From an uncultured Clostridia bacterium (lineage in GTDB: Bacteria > Bacillota > Clostridia > Christensenellales > Borkfalkiaceae), in NCBI GenBank assembly GCA_934254815.1, contig CAKQME010000006.1, positions 1-64,000 of the forward strand: a stretch of DNA of 64,000 nucleotides, read 5' to 3'. Shown piece by piece: positions 42,098 to 52,258 of the stretch (positions within the stretch are counted from its first letter, which is position 1; every line of letters starts with the position of its first letter). Below the pieces are notes generated by a model. It did no database searches. It had not been told where the DNA came from and saw only the letters and a program-made list of their open reading frames with translations. A program made the translations under genes and the position numbers.

Positions 42098-42915
42098 TAT
42101 TTTCGCTACACCCCTTATTCTTTATTTTCGGATTATACTTTGCCGCTTGCGGCAAAGTATTTTCTTTTCTGACGTACACGCTTTGCGCGCTGATACACGA
42201 AACGGGGCATGCAATGGCTGCGCAGAAACTCGGTTATAAATTACAACGCATAACTCTTATGCCTTACGGCGCGATAATAAGCGGCGATATCGAGGGAATT
42301 GGTCTGTCGGACGAAATAAAGGTCGTCACGGCGGGACCGTTGGTAAATCTTTTAACAGGTCTTGCGATTCTTGCCTCGTGGTGGATATTTCCCGAAACTT
42401 ATCCGTATACAGAACTTGCCGTAACGGCTAATTTCTCGTTGTTTTTCATCAATCTGTTGCCCGCTTACCCGCTCGACGGCGGAAGACTTTTATTATGTCT
42501 TTTATCCGAAAAATTTTCGCGAAAAAAATCCGTGACGGTCGTAAAGGTCACGGGGGTGATTTTTTCAGTCGCGCTTGCGGGCTTGTTCATATACTCGTGT
42601 TTTATAAAAATAAATTTTTCGATACTGTTTTTTGCGCTGTTTATGCTTTTCGGCGTCTTCGATAACAATTCGCAAGACCAATATATTCGCATTATAGACG
42701 GACTTTCCGCCACAAAACTCAAAAACGGGCGAAACGTAAAAACTATAGCCGTAAACGAGAACGCGACAGTCAGAAAGTTATATTCGGTTATGGACGGCGG
42801 CAGTTTATATCGTGTGGAAATCTACACCGACGACGGAAAATTACTCGAAGAATTATCTCCTTACGAACTGACCGAAAGGTTAAAAGTCAAGCGTCTATCG
42901 GATAAAATCGCTTAA
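42094..42915 (+). CDS. spoIVFB: SpoIVFB-like M50 intramembrane metalloprotease
   Basis: 273 residues. Several membrane spans with the zinc motif HETGH (about 33-37) and the second metal-binding segment NLLPAYPLDGGR (about 121-132), as in site-2 proteases. A soluble C-terminal part (about 200-273) follows, where SpoIVFB has a CBS domain; here it is a short CBS-like region (VNENATVRKLYSVM). SpoIVFB cleaves pro-sigma-K in the mother cell. Overlaps spoIVFA by four bases. Suggests a sporulating organism or a recent descendant. Confidence 0.82.
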   Translation: MIFSLHPLFFIFGLYFAACGKVFSFLTYTLCALIHETGHAMAAQKLGYKLQRITLMPYGAIISGDIEGIGLSDEIKVVTAGPLVNLLTGLAILASWWIFPETYPYTELAVTANFSLFFINLLPAYPLDGGRLLLCLLSEKFSRKKSVTVVKVTGVIFSVALAGLFIYSCFIKINFSILFFALFMLFGVFDNNSQDQYIRIIDGLSATKLKNGRNVKTIAVNENATVRKLYSVMDGGSLYRVEIYTDDGKLLEELSPYELTERLKVKRLSDKIA

Positions 42916-43209
42916 CTTATATTTCATGTCGGATTTATAAAACTTAAACTTTCCCGCCGTCGGCGCACTTACTGCCATTTTGCGTTACGACGGGCTATAT
43001 AAACGAAATTTACCAAGATTTCATACGCATAGTCTTTATCGGTACGGATAAAGGTTAACGGCTGTATATCCTGCATAGCGGTAACGGCATAAAAAACTAA
43101 TCACTTGTTCAACCGGATTTTTCGAAAGGCTTTTTATGACAATGAATTCGTCATATCGGTCAAGCGAATATCCCGCCAAGCAAGTGATTGAAATTTTTTA
43201 CAAAGTATT
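42916..43209. repeat. Intergenic stretch with a decayed 86-bp repeat
   Basis: No gene seen. At about 43114-43189, GGATTTTTCGAAAGGC...ATGACA and TCATATCGGTCAAGCGAATATCCC resemble the right and left ends of the 86-bp repeat. It is bracketed by AATCACTTG (43098-43106) and CAAGTGATT (43180-43188). A small hairpin CTTTATC/GATAAAG lies near 43032. Confidence 0.45.
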
Positions 43210-43233
43210 AAAGGGGCTTCTAAAAGCCCCTTT
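43210..43233 (-). terminator. Terminator of the ribosomal protein operon
   Basis: AAAGGGGCTT (43210-43219) pairs with AAGCCCCTTT (43224-43233); on the minus strand TTTTAATACTTTG follows. It lies 16 bp past the rplQ stop. Confidence 0.88.
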
Positions 43234-43249
43234 TGATTTTTTATATCGA

Positions 43250-43753
43250 CTATACAAGCTCGATTATAGCAGTGGGAGCAGCGTCGCCCTTTCTCTCACC
43301 AAGCTGATAAATTCTCGTATATCCGCCTTTCTGCTTAAGCTCTTCCGCTCTCTGCGCATACTTGGGCGCGATTTCGTTGAATATCTTCTCGATAAGAGGA
43401 TGCTGAACGCCTGCCGTTCTGTTCTTGAACTCGGTCATCGTCTCTTTTCCGCGCTGTTCCTGAAGATCATAGACAAGGCTCATAATCTTTCTTCTCGCAG
43501 CAAGCTTCTTCGGTCCGTCTTTAAGAACTTTAGTGGTAACGTCTTTACCTTTCTTGTCTTTTACCGTAACGGTAGTTTCAACGGTATCCTCGTAAGTGTT
43601 AATTGCGAGCGTTATAATCTTCTCGGTATAGGGGCGAAGCTCTTTCGCTCTTCCGAGAGTAGTTTCAAGTCTTCCGAACCATAAAAGGTTAGAAGCCTGA
43701 TTTCTGAGCATTGCCATTCTCTGCGTGGTAGTCATACCTAATTTGCCCGACAT
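43250..43753 (-). CDS. rplQ: Ribosomal protein L17 with two insertions
   Basis: 167 residues, against about 112-130 usual. The N terminus MSGKLGMTTTQRMAMLRNQASNLL and the C terminus GGYTRIYQLGERKGDAAPTAIIELV identify L17. Between ITLA and ARRKI, residues about 52-84 hold a charged, threonine-rich insertion (DTVETTVTVKDKKGKDV), roughly 25 residues longer than normal, and about 100-120 is also extended. Last gene of the operon, three bases after rpoA. Confidence 0.95.
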   Translation of the reverse strand: MSGKLGMTTTQRMAMLRNQASNLLWFGRLETTLGRAKELRPYTEKIITLAINTYEDTVETTVTVKDKKGKDVTTKVLKDGPKKLAARRKIMSLVYDLQEQRGKETMTEFKNRTAGVQHPLIEKIFNEIAPKYAQRAEELKQKGGYTRIYQLGERKGDAAPTAIIELV

Positions 43754-43756
43754 TGT

Positions 43757-44704
43757 TTAGTCCTCCTTTTCCATTAGTGATAAACCATAAGATGAAAGCT
43801 TATAGATAACTTCGTCAAGCGATTTCTTGCCGAGGTTTCTCACTTTAAGCATATCGTCTTCGGTCTTTTTGGTCAAATCGTCAACCGTGTGAATATTTGC
43901 CCTTTTAAGGCAGTTATACGAACGAACCGAGAGATCCATATCTTCGATACTCATCTCTCTTATTTTGCCCGTAATGTCCGCCTTAGGAGGCACGACGATA
44001 GGTCCCGACATAACGTCGCTGAGCGAGAACAAGCTTATATGCTCGCCTAAAATTTTCGCAGCAAGGCTTATGATTTCCTTGCCCGAAAACGCGCCGTTCG
44101 TCCAGACTTCCAACGTCAGTTTGTCATAATCGGTATTCTGCCCTACGCGGGTGGAATCTACGTTATAACTTACCTTTTTGACGGGCGTGTATATCGAATC
44201 GATAGCGATATAGTCGATTTCGTCTGTCTTGTTATTGTCCGCGCCTTTATAACCTCTGCCTCTGCCGACGGTTACTTCCATATCGAGCGCGCCGCCTTTA
44301 TCTACGGTGCAGATATACGCGTCGGGGTTAAGAACCTCTACTTCGAGATCGGAAGCGATATCTCCCGCGGTTACAACGGCGGGTCCCGCTTTGTAAAGTT
44401 TTAAAACTTTTTTGAAGTCGGGCGCCATGGTCGCGGTTTTAAACGCGACGTTCTTTAAGTTCAAAATGATTTCGGTTACGTCCTCTTTTACGCCGGGAAT
44501 AGTCGAAAACTCGTGTTTTACCAAGCCGTTTGCGAACTTGATTCCTTGCGCTGCCGCGCCGGGCAACGACGCAAGCAACGTTCTGCGAAGCGCGTTACCG
44601 AGCGTTAATCCGAAGCCTTTTTCAAGCGGCTCTGCGATTATTTTCGCATAGCATCTGTCCTCGCTTTCGGTGACTTCGATTTTCGGCGTCTCTATTTCCA
44701 TCAT
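43757..44704 (-). CDS. rpoA: RNA polymerase alpha subunit
   Basis: 315 residues. N-terminal assembly domain about 1-230 (LEKGFGLTLGNALRRTLLASLPG) and C-terminal domain about 250-310 with the helix-hairpin-helix that contacts UP elements and activators (LSVRSYNCLKRANIHTVDDL, LGKKSLDEVIYKL). AGGAGGTATATTACT precedes a double ATG. Between rpsD and rplQ, the usual position. Confidence 0.99.
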   Translation of the reverse strand: MMEIETPKIEVTESEDRCYAKIIAEPLEKGFGLTLGNALRRTLLASLPGAAAQGIKFANGLVKHEFSTIPGVKEDVTEIILNLKNVAFKTATMAPDFKKVLKLYKAGPAVVTAGDIASDLEVEVLNPDAYICTVDKGGALDMEVTVGRGRGYKGADNNKTDEIDYIAIDSIYTPVKKVSYNVDSTRVGQNTDYDKLTLEVWTNGAFSGKEIISLAAKILGEHISLFSLSDVMSGPIVVPPKADITGKIREMSIEDMDLSVRSYNCLKRANIHTVDDLTKKTEDDMLKVRNLGKKSLDEVIYKLSSYGLSLMEKED

Positions 44705-44742
44705 AGTAATATACCTCCTGAATTGATTTATTTTGGTATATA

Positions 44743-45369
44743 TTATTTAGAATACAACTCGACAATCATCTGTTCGGTTATTTGCGAATCGATATCCTCT
44801 CTCGTCGGAAGTGCAAGAATTTTACCTTCAAGTTTCTCGGTATCGAAATCGAGCCACTTGGGCATTTTGCCGCTCTTCGCAGTACCTTTTACGGTTGCGA
44901 AGTAGGGCGCGTCTTTTTTGGTTTCTTTAACCGCGATTACGTCACCGACCTTAACTTCAAACGAAGCGATATCGACGGGTCTGCCGTTTACCGTGAAATG
45001 AGCGTGAGTGACAAGCTGTCTTGCCTGCGCTCTCGAAACGGCGATGCCCATTCTGTATACTACGTTATCGAGACGTCTTTCAAGAAGCGAAAGCATGTTC
45101 TCACCCGTAATACCTTTCATCTTGTCGGCTTTTTCATAGTACTCTCTGAACTGCTTTTCGAGTACGCCGTAAATTCTCTTGGTCTTTTGTTTCTCACGAA
45201 GCTGAAGTCCGTACTCGGAAACCTTCTTTCTGTCCGCGCCGTGCTGACCGGGAGCTACCGGACGTTTTTCGAACGGGCAGGAGGTCTTATAACATTTATC
45301 TCCTTTAAGGAACAACTTTCCGCCTTCGCGTCTGCATAAGCGGCATTTTGCGTCTGTATATTTAGCCAT
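44743..45369 (-). CDS. rpsD: Ribosomal protein S4, zinc-binding form
   Basis: 208 residues. The N-terminal CxxC...C...C ([20 protein letters not shown]) shows the zinc-binding form, followed by RPVAPGQHG. The S4 RNA-binding domain is at about 97-160 ([27 protein letters not shown]). In many bacteria S4 regulates its own mRNA. Between rpsK and rpoA. Confidence 0.99.
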   Translation of the reverse strand: MAKYTDAKCRLCRREGGKLFLKGDKCYKTSCPFEKRPVAPGQHGADRKKVSEYGLQLREKQKTKRIYGVLEKQFREYYEKADKMKGITGENMLSLLERRLDNVVYRMGIAVSRAQARQLVTHAHFTVNGRPVDIASFEVKVGDVIAVKETKKDAPYFATVKGTAKSGKMPKWLDFDTEKLEGKILALPTREDIDSQITEQMIVELYSK

Positions 45370-45388
45370 TATTCGCTACCTCCTACTA

Positions 45389-45781
45389 TTATACTCTACG
45401 GCGTTTCGGCGGACGGCATCCGTTGTGGGGGATGGGCGATACGTCGGAAATGAGCGTTACTTCAAGACCTACGTTGCCGAGTGCGCGGATTGCGGACTCT
45501 CTGCCTTGTCCCGGACCTTTTACGAATACTTCGACCGAACGAAGTCCGTGTTCCATTGCAGCCTTTGCGGCGGTTTCCGAAGCCTGCTGAGCGGCGAACG
45601 GAGTGCTTTTTCTCGAACCTTTATAGCCGAGCGCGCCTGCGCTGCACTGAGTGATCGCGTTGCCGTTAGCGTCTGTAACGGTCACGATAGTGTTATTGAA
45701 CGAGGATTGGATATGCACCTGTCCTTTATCAACGTTTTTAAGTTCTCTACGTTTTTTAGTGACTTTTTTAGCGACAGCCAT
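45389..45781 (-). CDS. rpsK: Ribosomal protein S11
   Basis: 130 residues with the signature core [38 protein letters not shown] and the C-terminal [20 protein letters not shown]. Platform protein of the small subunit. 18 bp after rpsM. Confidence 0.99.
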   Translation of the reverse strand: MAVAKKVTKKRRELKNVDKGQVHIQSSFNNTIVTVTDANGNAITQCSAGALGYKGSRKSTPFAAQQASETAAKAAMEHGLRSVEVFVKGPGQGRESAIRALGNVGLEVTLISDVSPIPHNGCRPPKRRRV

Positions 45782-45799
45782 TTATTTATCCTCCTTCGA

Positions 45800-46177
45800 T
45801 TACTTGGTAGCGGTCTTCTTCTTAGCGACCGTGCGACGCGGACCTTTTCTCGTTCTCGCGTTTCTCTTTGTGCTTTGACCTCTTACGGGCAGACCTTTTC
45901 TGTGTCTTACTCCGCGATAGCATCCGATTTCCATAAGTCTCTTGATGCTGAGGCTTACTTCGCTCTTAAGTTCACCTTCTACTTTAAGGTGATGTTCGAT
46001 ATACTCTCTGAGCTTAGCGACGTCGTCCTCGGTGAGGTCTTTAACCCTCGTGTCGGGATTAACGCCCGTAGCTTTAAGTATTTTTTGCGCGGTGGGTCTG
46101 CCGATACCGTAAATATAAGTGATACCGATCTCCACACGCTTTTCTCTTGGTAAATCTACACCGGCAATACGAGCCAT
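45800..46177 (-). CDS. rpsM: Ribosomal protein S13
   Basis: 125 residues: [26 protein letters not shown], then [23 protein letters not shown] and a basic tail. Head protein of the small subunit contacting tRNA and L5. GGAGGATATACAA ribosome site. Confidence 0.99.
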   Translation of the reverse strand: MARIAGVDLPREKRVEIGITYIYGIGRPTAQKILKATGVNPDTRVKDLTEDDVAKLREYIEHHLKVEGELKSEVSLSIKRLMEIGCYRGVRHRKGLPVRGQSTKRNARTRKGPRRTVAKKKTATK

Positions 46178-46261
46178 TTGTATATCCTCCGAATTTTTTT
46201 AATAAAATAAATTTTTGTTTGGTTTCGCGTTTTTAAAGCGCGCCGTAAAATTCAAAAGTAA

Positions 46262-46378
46262 TTAACCTTGCTTCTGCTTATGGCTCTTGTTCTTGGAACA
46301 TATAACCATAACTTTGCCTTCTCTCTTAATGACTCTGCACTTGTCGCACATAGGTTTTACTGATGGTCTTACTTTCAT
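46262..46378 (-). CDS. rpmJ: Ribosomal protein L36, zinc-type
   Basis: 38 residues beginning [20 protein letters not shown]. Zinc ligands Cys11, Cys14, Cys27 and His33 are all present, so it is the zinc-containing form. GGAGG stands ten bases before ATG. Between infA and rpsM as in most Bacillota; too short for many automatic callers. Confidence 0.96.
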   Translation of the reverse strand: MKVRPSVKPMCDKCRVIKREGKVMVICSKNKSHKQKQG

Positions 46379-46415
46379 TTTTAAAATCCTCCGATTTTTT
46401 GTTTTATAAAATTGG

Positions 46416-46637
46416 TCAGTTTTTGCTACGCCATACTATTCGACCCTTCGTCAAATCATAAGGACTCATTTCTATCTTTACGGAATCGCCGGGAATTATT
46501 TTGATATAATTCATACGGAGTTTCCCCGAAATGTAGGCGGTTATCACGAAGCCGTTCGAAAGTTTAACTTTGAACGTCGCGTTGGGCAAAGCTTCTTCGA
46601 TAACGCCCTCTGCCTCGATTACGTCGTCTTTTGACAC
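46416..46637 (-). CDS. infA: Translation initiation factor IF-1 (GTG start)
   Basis: 73 residues, one more than usual. I chose the GTG at 46637 (reading [11 protein letters not shown]) because GGAGG lies 11 bases upstream and IF-1 proteins begin this way; a TTG six codons upstream lies inside the ribosome site itself. OB-fold landmarks: [44 protein letters not shown]. Between map and rpmJ. Confidence 0.96.
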   Translation of the reverse strand: MSKDDVIEAEGVIEEALPNATFKVKLSNGFVITAYISGKLRMNYIKIIPGDSVKIEMSPYDLTKGRIVWRSKN

Positions 46638-46769
46638 AGTATATTCTTCCTCCAATTCTATTTTTGCGGAAAATTTTCCGCTTTGTTGCCGCGCACAATC
46701 AGCGTCCTCCTTTTCAGTTAAAAGTTTACACTTTTTACCATCAGAATTTGCGTGCGCGACGAATAACGA

Positions 46770-47507
46770 TTAAAGCGTTAGTATTTCGACTCCGTTATCT
46801 CCGATAAGCACCGAATTTTCGTAATGCGCAGAGGGTTTACCGTCGCGCGTTACGCATTTCCAGCCGTCTATATCGACTTCATAACCGCCCATGTTTATCA
46901 TAGGCTCTATCGCTATCGTCATATTGCGTTTAAGCCTTACGCCCGTGCCTCTCTTGCCGTAATTCGGAACGGACGGGTCTTCGTGCAGTTGTCTGCCTAC
47001 CCCGTGACCGACCATATCTCTTACGACCGAAAAGCCGTTTGCTTCGGCGTGAGCCTGTACCTGCGCACCGATATCTCCGAGCGCGCTTCCGATACAGATA
47101 CCCTTTATGCCTTCAAAGAAACATTCTCTCGTTACGTCGATGAGTTTTTTCTTTTCGGGGCTTATATGCCCGACGTACAAACTCCTCGCCGCGTCGCCGT
47201 GGAACCCGTTGCAATACGCGCCCACGTCTACGCTGACTATCATATCTTCTTCGATTATTCTGTCCGACGGAAAACCGTGAACTACTACTTCGTCGATCGA
47301 TATGCAAGTCGCGGTGGGGAACCCGCCGTAACCTAAAAACGACGGTTTTGCCCCGCAGGAAACTATATAGTCGTGAGCAATTTTATCGAGTTCCCTCGTA
47401 GTCATGCCGACTTTTATTTTATCCTGAACGAGATTCAATACGTCCCTGACTATCGCGCAGGGCTTACGCATAAGTTCGATTTCTTTATCGCTTTTTATAT
47501 AGATCAT
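46770..47507 (-). CDS. map: Methionine aminopeptidase type I
   Basis: 245 residues; removes the initiator Met from new proteins. Metal ligands of the pita-bread fold are seen in order: the first Asp in VSVDVGAY, the second Asp in FHGDAARSL, His in GHGVGRQLHE, Glu in AIEPMI and Glu near the C terminus (YENSVLIG). HGFPSDR carries the conserved substrate His. Three bases after adk. The next gene, infA, follows after 132 bp. Confidence 0.98.
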   Translation of the reverse strand: MIYIKSDKEIELMRKPCAIVRDVLNLVQDKIKVGMTTRELDKIAHDYIVSCGAKPSFLGYGGFPTATCISIDEVVVHGFPSDRIIEEDMIVSVDVGAYCNGFHGDAARSLYVGHISPEKKKLIDVTRECFFEGIKGICIGSALGDIGAQVQAHAEANGFSVVRDMVGHGVGRQLHEDPSVPNYGKRGTGVRLKRNMTIAIEPMINMGGYEVDIDGWKCVTRDGKPSAHYENSVLIGDNGVEILTL

Positions 47508-47510
47508 ATT

Positions 47511-48131
47511 TCAGCCTATTTCTTTTACGATAGCTTCGAAAACTTCGTTTATGTCTCCGTCACCGTTTATGTTTACAAGCACGCCGCGATTTTTATAGTA
47601 ATCGACCAGCGGCGAAGTCTGTTCAACGTAAACGTCGAGACGATTTTTAACGGTTTCCTCGTTGTCGTCGGCTCTCTGAATGAGTTCGCCGCCGCATTTA
47701 CCGCAGGAATTATCTCCGTTAAGATAGTCTATATGATACGATTCTCCGCACTTGCCGCATACTCTTCTGCCCGTTATTCTGCGCATGAGTTTATTCAGCG
47801 GAACGTCTATGTTTATCGCTTTGTCTACCGACGAAAAACCGTCGAGAGCCTCCGCCTGAAAGACGTTTCTCGGAAAACCGTCGAGAAGATAGCCGTTTTT
47901 GCAATCGTCCTCGGCAAGTCTTTCTTTGACTATCTGTATCGTCACCTCGTCGGGGACGAGTTGCCCTTTATCGATATACGATTTGGCAATCACCCCGATA
48001 GGCGTCTGATTTTTAATGTTATATCTGAATATGTCGCCCGTAGATATATGCGGTATTTTATACTTTTCGGCAAATCTTACCGCCTGAGTACCTTTTCCCG
48101 CGCCGGGCGCGCCCAATAAGACAATCTTCAT
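47511..48131 (-). CDS. adk: Adenylate kinase, zinc-LID form
   Basis: 206 residues. P-loop GAPGAGKGT (7-15), NMP-binding DIFRYNIK, and the LID domain with Cys125, Cys128, Cys143 and Cys146 forming a zinc site. DGFPRN (84-89) is the other signature. The LID is slightly shorter than in Bacillus. One base after secY. Confidence 0.98.
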   Translation of the reverse strand: MKIVLLGAPGAGKGTQAVRFAEKYKIPHISTGDIFRYNIKNQTPIGVIAKSYIDKGQLVPDEVTIQIVKERLAEDDCKNGYLLDGFPRNVFQAEALDGFSSVDKAINIDVPLNKLMRRITGRRVCGKCGESYHIDYLNGDNSCGKCGGELIQRADDNEETVKNRLDVYVEQTSPLVDYYKNRGVLVNINGDGDINEVFEAIVKEIG

Positions 48132-48132
48132 C

Positions 48133-49491
48133 TTACTTCAGGAACCCCTTGTGAGCTTTCATCATAAGCTGAGATTCGAGCGCGGTGTTGAATTCTATCG
48201 CCACCGATACGCAGATGAGCATTCCCGTTGCGCTGAACGCGCCGCCTACTCCGCCCGACGGAATTATGAGGTTAAGCACAATCGTCGGTATAAGGGCAAG
48301 TATAGCAAGGAAAATCGCTCCGAACAGCGTAAGTCTGTTGTTTATCTTCTTGAGATAATCGGCAGTCGGTTTACCGGGTCTGATACCGGGAATAAATCCG
48401 CCGTTCTGCTGTATCGTCTTTGAAATGTCGTCGGGGTTGAACTGTATCTGCGAGTAGAAGAACGCGAAGAATACAATGAACAAGCAAAGAGCTATCGCGT
48501 AGAACGGATATCTCGACGACGCGCCGAGCCATGTACTCCACCAAGCCGAACCCTCCGTCCAACCGACGAGCGTGAATATAAGCTCCGGGAAAGAGAGAAT
48601 GGAGAACGCGAAGATGAGCGGCATAACGCCGTTCGCGTTGACCTTAATCGGGATAACGGTAGACTGTCCGCCGTACATCTTTCTGCCTTTAACCTGTTTA
48701 GCGTATTGTACGCTTATCTTTCTCTCGGCAAGTTCGACCCATACGATCGCGCCGAATACCACTACTATTATAAGGATATATCCGACAAAACGAAGCAACG
48801 CTTCTCTGTCGAAAGACGTTCCGAAGAAGATATTCTGTATTTCCTGAACCGTAAAGGTTGCCGCAGAAGCGACGATACCCGCAAAGATAAGAAGAGAAAT
48901 ACCGTTCGATACGCCGTGATCGGTTATCCTTTCGCCTATCCACATGGTAATGCAAGTACCTGCGGTATAGAACATTATAATGATGAAGTATGTGAGGAAC
49001 TTCGTGAAACCGTTTACTTTATCTACTCCGCCCGAAAGTATCGCCGCAAGCGACGGAATGTCGCTGCCCGAACTCGTAGTGGCAAGTTGACCGTAGCTCA
49101 CGAGAATACCGATGGACTGAATTATCGCGAGCAGAAGAGTAAGATAACGCGTATAGTTGGCTATCTTCTTTCTGCCCTCTTCGCCCTGTTTGGATAATCT
49201 TTCGAGCGGCGGGATTGCTACTGCTAAAAGCTGAATGATAATCGAGGAGTTGATATACGGTCCGATACCCATAGCGAACAACGTTCCGCTCGCAAGCGAG
49301 CCGCCCGTCATCATACTCATGATCTGAAGATAAGAGGTGTTGGTAAGGTCGTTCTCGCTGAGAAGAGCCGTACCTACGCCGGGAACGGGAATGTAGCAGC
49401 CTATTCTGTAAATAAGCAGGAACAAAAGCGTCCACCAGATTTTATGTCTTATCTCTTTGACTTGAAAAGCCTTTTTCAATGTTTCGAACAT
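48133..49491 (-). CDS. secY: Preprotein translocase subunit SecY
   Basis: 452 residues, ten membrane spans. Signatures: [11 protein letters not shown] near the N terminus, [20 protein letters not shown] (plug/TM2 region), [11 protein letters not shown], and the cytoplasmic loops [16 protein letters not shown] and [17 protein letters not shown] that contact SecA and the ribosome. Follows rplO by 21 bp. Confidence 0.99.
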   Translation of the reverse strand: MFETLKKAFQVKEIRHKIWWTLLFLLIYRIGCYIPVPGVGTALLSENDLTNTSYLQIMSMMTGGSLASGTLFAMGIGPYINSSIIIQLLAVAIPPLERLSKQGEEGRKKIANYTRYLTLLLAIIQSIGILVSYGQLATTSSGSDIPSLAAILSGGVDKVNGFTKFLTYFIIIMFYTAGTCITMWIGERITDHGVSNGISLLIFAGIVASAATFTVQEIQNIFFGTSFDREALLRFVGYILIIVVVFGAIVWVELAERKISVQYAKQVKGRKMYGGQSTVIPIKVNANGVMPLIFAFSILSFPELIFTLVGWTEGSAWWSTWLGASSRYPFYAIALCLFIVFFAFFYSQIQFNPDDISKTIQQNGGFIPGIRPGKPTADYLKKINNRLTLFGAIFLAILALIPTIVLNLIIPSGGVGGAFSATGMLICVSVAIEFNTALESQLMMKAHKGFLK

Positions 49492-49512
49492 TTCCCACCT
49501 CCGCTGTTACGG

Positions 49513-49959
49513 TCAAGCCTGCTCGCAGGTGCCGCCGGCTTTTTCGATAGCCTCTTTCGCGGAAGCGGAGAATTTCGCCGCTTTTACCGTCAACGCAACG
49601 TTGATTTCGCCGTTGCCGAGAACTTTAAGCCCCGCGGCGTTCTTGACCTCTTTGATAAGTCCTTCGCCTAAAAGCGTTTCGTAATCGACTACCGCGCCTG
49701 CCTCGAAAGCCGAAAGCTGATCGAGGTTGACAACCGCGTAAACCTTTCTGAAATGATTGTTGAAACCGCGTTTGGGTACTCTGCGGGTCAAAGGCATCTG
49801 TCCGCCTTCGAAGCCGGGACGAACTCCGCCGCCGCTTCTGGCCCACTGACCTTTATGACCCTTACCGCTTGTCTTGCCGAGACCCGAACCGATTCCTCTG
49901 CCAAGTCTCTTGGCGGAAGTTCTCGAACCTTCGGCAGGTTGTAATGTATCTATTCTCAT
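49513..49959 (-). CDS. rplO: Ribosomal protein L15
   Basis: 148 residues. N-terminal Gly/Arg-rich extension ([28 protein letters not shown]) and [12 protein letters not shown] are characteristic; the C-terminal domain includes [24 protein letters not shown]. Large-subunit assembly protein. 14 bp after rpmD. Confidence 0.99.
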   Translation of the reverse strand: MRIDTLQPAEGSRTSAKRLGRGIGSGLGKTSGKGHKGQWARSGGGVRPGFEGGQMPLTRRVPKRGFNNHFRKVYAVVNLDQLSAFEAGAVVDYETLLGEGLIKEVKNAAGLKVLGNGEINVALTVKAAKFSASAKEAIEKAGGTCEQA

Positions 49960-49973
49960 AGTTCTACCTTCCT

Positions 49974-50162
49974 TTATGCGTTTTCGACTTTTACCATGTG
50001 GGAAACAAGCGCAAGCTGTCCCTGTAACGTCTTACTGTCGGTAAAAACCTTGGACTGGTTGATTTTGTGAAGTCCGAGAGCTTCGATAACCGCCTTCTGT
50101 TTGGGAAGGCAAGCAATCGTACTCTTTACGAGGGTGACTTTCAATTTAACTTCGTTAGCCAT
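49974..50162 (-). CDS. rpmD: Ribosomal protein L30
   Basis: 62 residues from [23 protein letters not shown], with AGGAGGTACTTGAA before ATG at 50162; the frame is open 19 codons further upstream, inside rpsE. A typical L30 with [22 protein letters not shown]. Confidence 0.98.
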   Translation of the reverse strand: MANEVKLKVTLVKSTIACLPKQKAVIEALGLHKINQSKVFTDSKTLQGQLALVSHMVKVENA

Positions 50163-50175
50163 TTCAAGTACCTCC

Positions 50176-50697
50176 TTACGCCATAATCTCTTCGGCGGTC
50201 TTGCCGCGAAGAGCGGCAACCTGTTCTGCCGTCTTAAGTTCGTTAAGTCCCGCGATTACGGCTTTAACCATATTTACGGGGTTAGACGAGCCGTGAGATT
50301 TAGTTCTGATGTTTTTAATTCCCGCAGCTTCCATAACCGCACGGACGGGTCCGCCCGCGATAACTCCGGTACCTTCTTCGGCGGGCATCATCAAAACGCT
50401 TCCGCGGCCGAACTTACCGATAACGGTGTGAGGAATGGTCGTACCTACTACGGATACCTTACGCATAGCCTTTTTAGCCTGCGCGGTAGCCTTTTCGATA
50501 GCTTCGGGGACTTCGTTAGCCTTTCCGCTTCCGCATCCGACTCTGCCGTTCTCGTCGCCTACGACTACGAGCGCGGAAAATCTCATTTTACGTCCGCCTT
50601 TTACGACTTTCGTGATGCGGTTTACTTCTATGAGCTTTTTGCAAAGACCGTCGTCGCGATCTTGCTTTCTCTGAGGTCTGTTATTGTCTCTTGCCAT
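50176..50697 (-). CDS. rpsE: Ribosomal protein S5
   Basis: 173 residues. N-terminal double-stranded RNA-binding fold ([44 protein letters not shown]) and C-terminal domain ([43 protein letters not shown]). 14 bp after rplR, good GGAGG site. Confidence 0.99.
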   Translation of the reverse strand: MARDNNRPQRKQDRDDGLCKKLIEVNRITKVVKGGRKMRFSALVVVGDENGRVGCGSGKANEVPEAIEKATAQAKKAMRKVSVVGTTIPHTVIGKFGRGSVLMMPAEEGTGVIAGGPVRAVMEAAGIKNIRTKSHGSSNPVNMVKAVIAGLNELKTAEQVAALRGKTAEEIMA

Positions 50698-50711
50698 TTT
50701 TTCTTACCTCC

Positions 50712-51080
50712 TTAGAATTTTAAGCCGCCTTCACGCGCGCCTTCTGCCAAACCCTGAACTCTGCCGATGTAAAGGTAGCCGCCTCTGTCGAAAACGACGT
50801 TCTCGATACCCTTAGCAGTAGCTTTCTTCGCAAGTTCGATACCTACGATTTTAGCCTGCTCGACTTTGTTCTTTCCTTCTAAAAGAGCCGCAACCGCTTT
50901 TTCCTTGGAGGAGCAAGCGATGAGCGTGTTGCCCGCTACGTCGTCGATAATCTGAGCGTAGATATTGTTCAGACTTCTGTAAACGCAAAGTCTGGGGCAA
51001 GCCGCCGTACCGGAAACCTTATTCCTGACTCTTTCGTGTCTTTTCTTTCTGTCTGTATTCTTATCGATTTTTGATATCAT
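50712..51080 (-). CDS. rplR: Ribosomal protein L18
   Basis: 122 residues: N-terminal [37 protein letters not shown]-terminal [26 protein letters not shown]. Binds 5S rRNA with L5. 13 bp after rplF. Confidence 0.99.
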   Translation of the reverse strand: MISKIDKNTDRKKRHERVRNKVSGTAACPRLCVYRSLNNIYAQIIDDVAGNTLIACSSKEKAVAALLEGKNKVEQAKIVGIELAKKATAKGIENVVFDRGGYLYIGRVQGLAEGAREGGLKF

Positions 51081-51093
51081 ATCGGTTCACTCC

Positions 51094-51636
51094 TTATTTG
51101 CCGGCGGTCTTGCCTTCCTTACGTTCGATTACTTCGCCCTTGTAAGCGATACCGTAACCGTGATAAGGTTCGGGAACTCTGAGCGCCCTGATGTTTGCCG
51201 CGACCTGTCCGACGGACACTTTGTCGATACCTTTTACGCTGATCTCCGTGGGAGATACGGCAGTCAAGGTGATACCGTCTTTAGCCTTTACCGTAACGGT
51301 ATGGCTGAAACCTATCGAAAGAACTATGTCTTTACCCTGCTGCGCGACTTTCCAGCCGACGCCGTTTACGGTAAGACCTTTTTCGTAACCTTTCGTTACG
51401 CCTTCTACCATGTTGTGAAGCAACGCTCTGTACAAGCCGTGTTTAGCCTTGGTTGCGTCTTCTTCGTTGTTTCTCGTAACATGAGCTACGGTAGGTTCGA
51501 TAGTGAAAGCGATATGTTCTTTGTCGTAATCCTGCGTAAGAGAACCGAGAGGTCCTTTAACGGTAAGCAAACCGTTATCCGCGGTTACGGTAACTCCTGC
51601 CGGCAATGCAACCGGCTCTCTGCCTATTCTTGACAT
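51094..51636 (-). CDS. rplF: Ribosomal protein L6
   Basis: 180 residues, two repeated domains: MSRIGREPVALPAGVTV, then HNMVEGVTKGYEKGLTVNGVGW, and the signature PEPYHGYGIAYKGEVIERKEGK. Stalk-base protein of the large subunit. Confidence 0.99.
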   Translation of the reverse strand: MSRIGREPVALPAGVTVTADNGLLTVKGPLGSLTQDYDKEHIAFTIEPTVAHVTRNNEEDATKAKHGLYRALLHNMVEGVTKGYEKGLTVNGVGWKVAQQGKDIVLSIGFSHTVTVKAKDGITLTAVSPTEISVKGIDKVSVGQVAANIRALRVPEPYHGYGIAYKGEVIERKEGKTAGK

Positions 51637-51648
51637 TTCCGAACCTCC

Positions 51649-52041
51649 TTACCAGACGTAAGCAAGGACTTCGCCGCCGTGGTTGGTCTTTCTTGCTTCC
51701 TTGTCTGTCATTACGCCCTTGGGAGTCGAGATGATTGCTATACCGAGTCCGCCGAGAACCTTAGGTAACTCTTCGCATCCGGCATAGATACGAAGACCGG
51801 GTTTGGAAACTCTCTTCAATCCGTTGATAACTCTTTCGCCCTTAGGACCATACTTCAAAGTAACTACGATTTTACCCTGAACTCCGTCCTCTACGAGGTC
51901 GTAGCCCGCGATATATCCTTCGTCGAGAAGTATTTTAGCGATAGATTTCTTCATATTCGACGCGGGTATTTCAACCGTGTCATGTTTAACTGTAAGCGCG
52001 TTTCTGATGCGCGTGAGCATATCTGCAATAGGATCTGTCAT
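51649..52041 (-). CDS. rpsH: Ribosomal protein S8
   Basis: 130 residues: [38 protein letters not shown] and [27 protein letters not shown]. Binds 16S rRNA helix 21; in some bacteria it regulates the downstream operon. Confidence 0.99.
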   Translation of the reverse strand: MTDPIADMLTRIRNALTVKHDTVEIPASNMKKSIAKILLDEGYIAGYDLVEDGVQGKIVVTLKYGPKGERVINGLKRVSKPGLRIYAGCEELPKVLGGLGIAIISTPKGVMTDKEARKTNHGGEVLAYVW

Positions 52042-52053
52042 CTTCTTACCTCC

Positions 52054-52239
52054 TTACCAGCTTGCCTTTTTAACGCCGGGGATCTGTCCCTTATACGCTA
52101 ACTCTCTGAAGCAAATACGGCATACTCCGTATTTTCTGAGAACGGCGTGAGGTCTACCGCAGATAGAACATCTGGTATACCCTCTCGTGGCATACTTCGG
52201 TGTCTTTTTCTGTTTATTTATCATAGCGAGTTTTGCCAT
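52054..52239 (-). CDS. rpsZ: Ribosomal protein S14, zinc-binding short form
   Basis: 61 residues, the short form with CSICGRPH and CRICFRELA supplying two CxxC pairs for zinc; ends IPGVKKASW. This short zinc form is usual in Gram-positive bacteria (type Z). Confidence 0.99.
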   Translation of the reverse strand: MAKLAMINKQKKTPKYATRGYTRCSICGRPHAVLRKYGVCRICFRELAYKGQIPGVKKASW

Positions 52240-52258
52240 AATTTCGTGTTCTCCTTAA

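Noticed and set aside
46638..46769. Short KOW-domain gene between map and infA
   Set aside because: The open frame has no ATG or GTG with a usable ribosome site and no convincing KOW motif.
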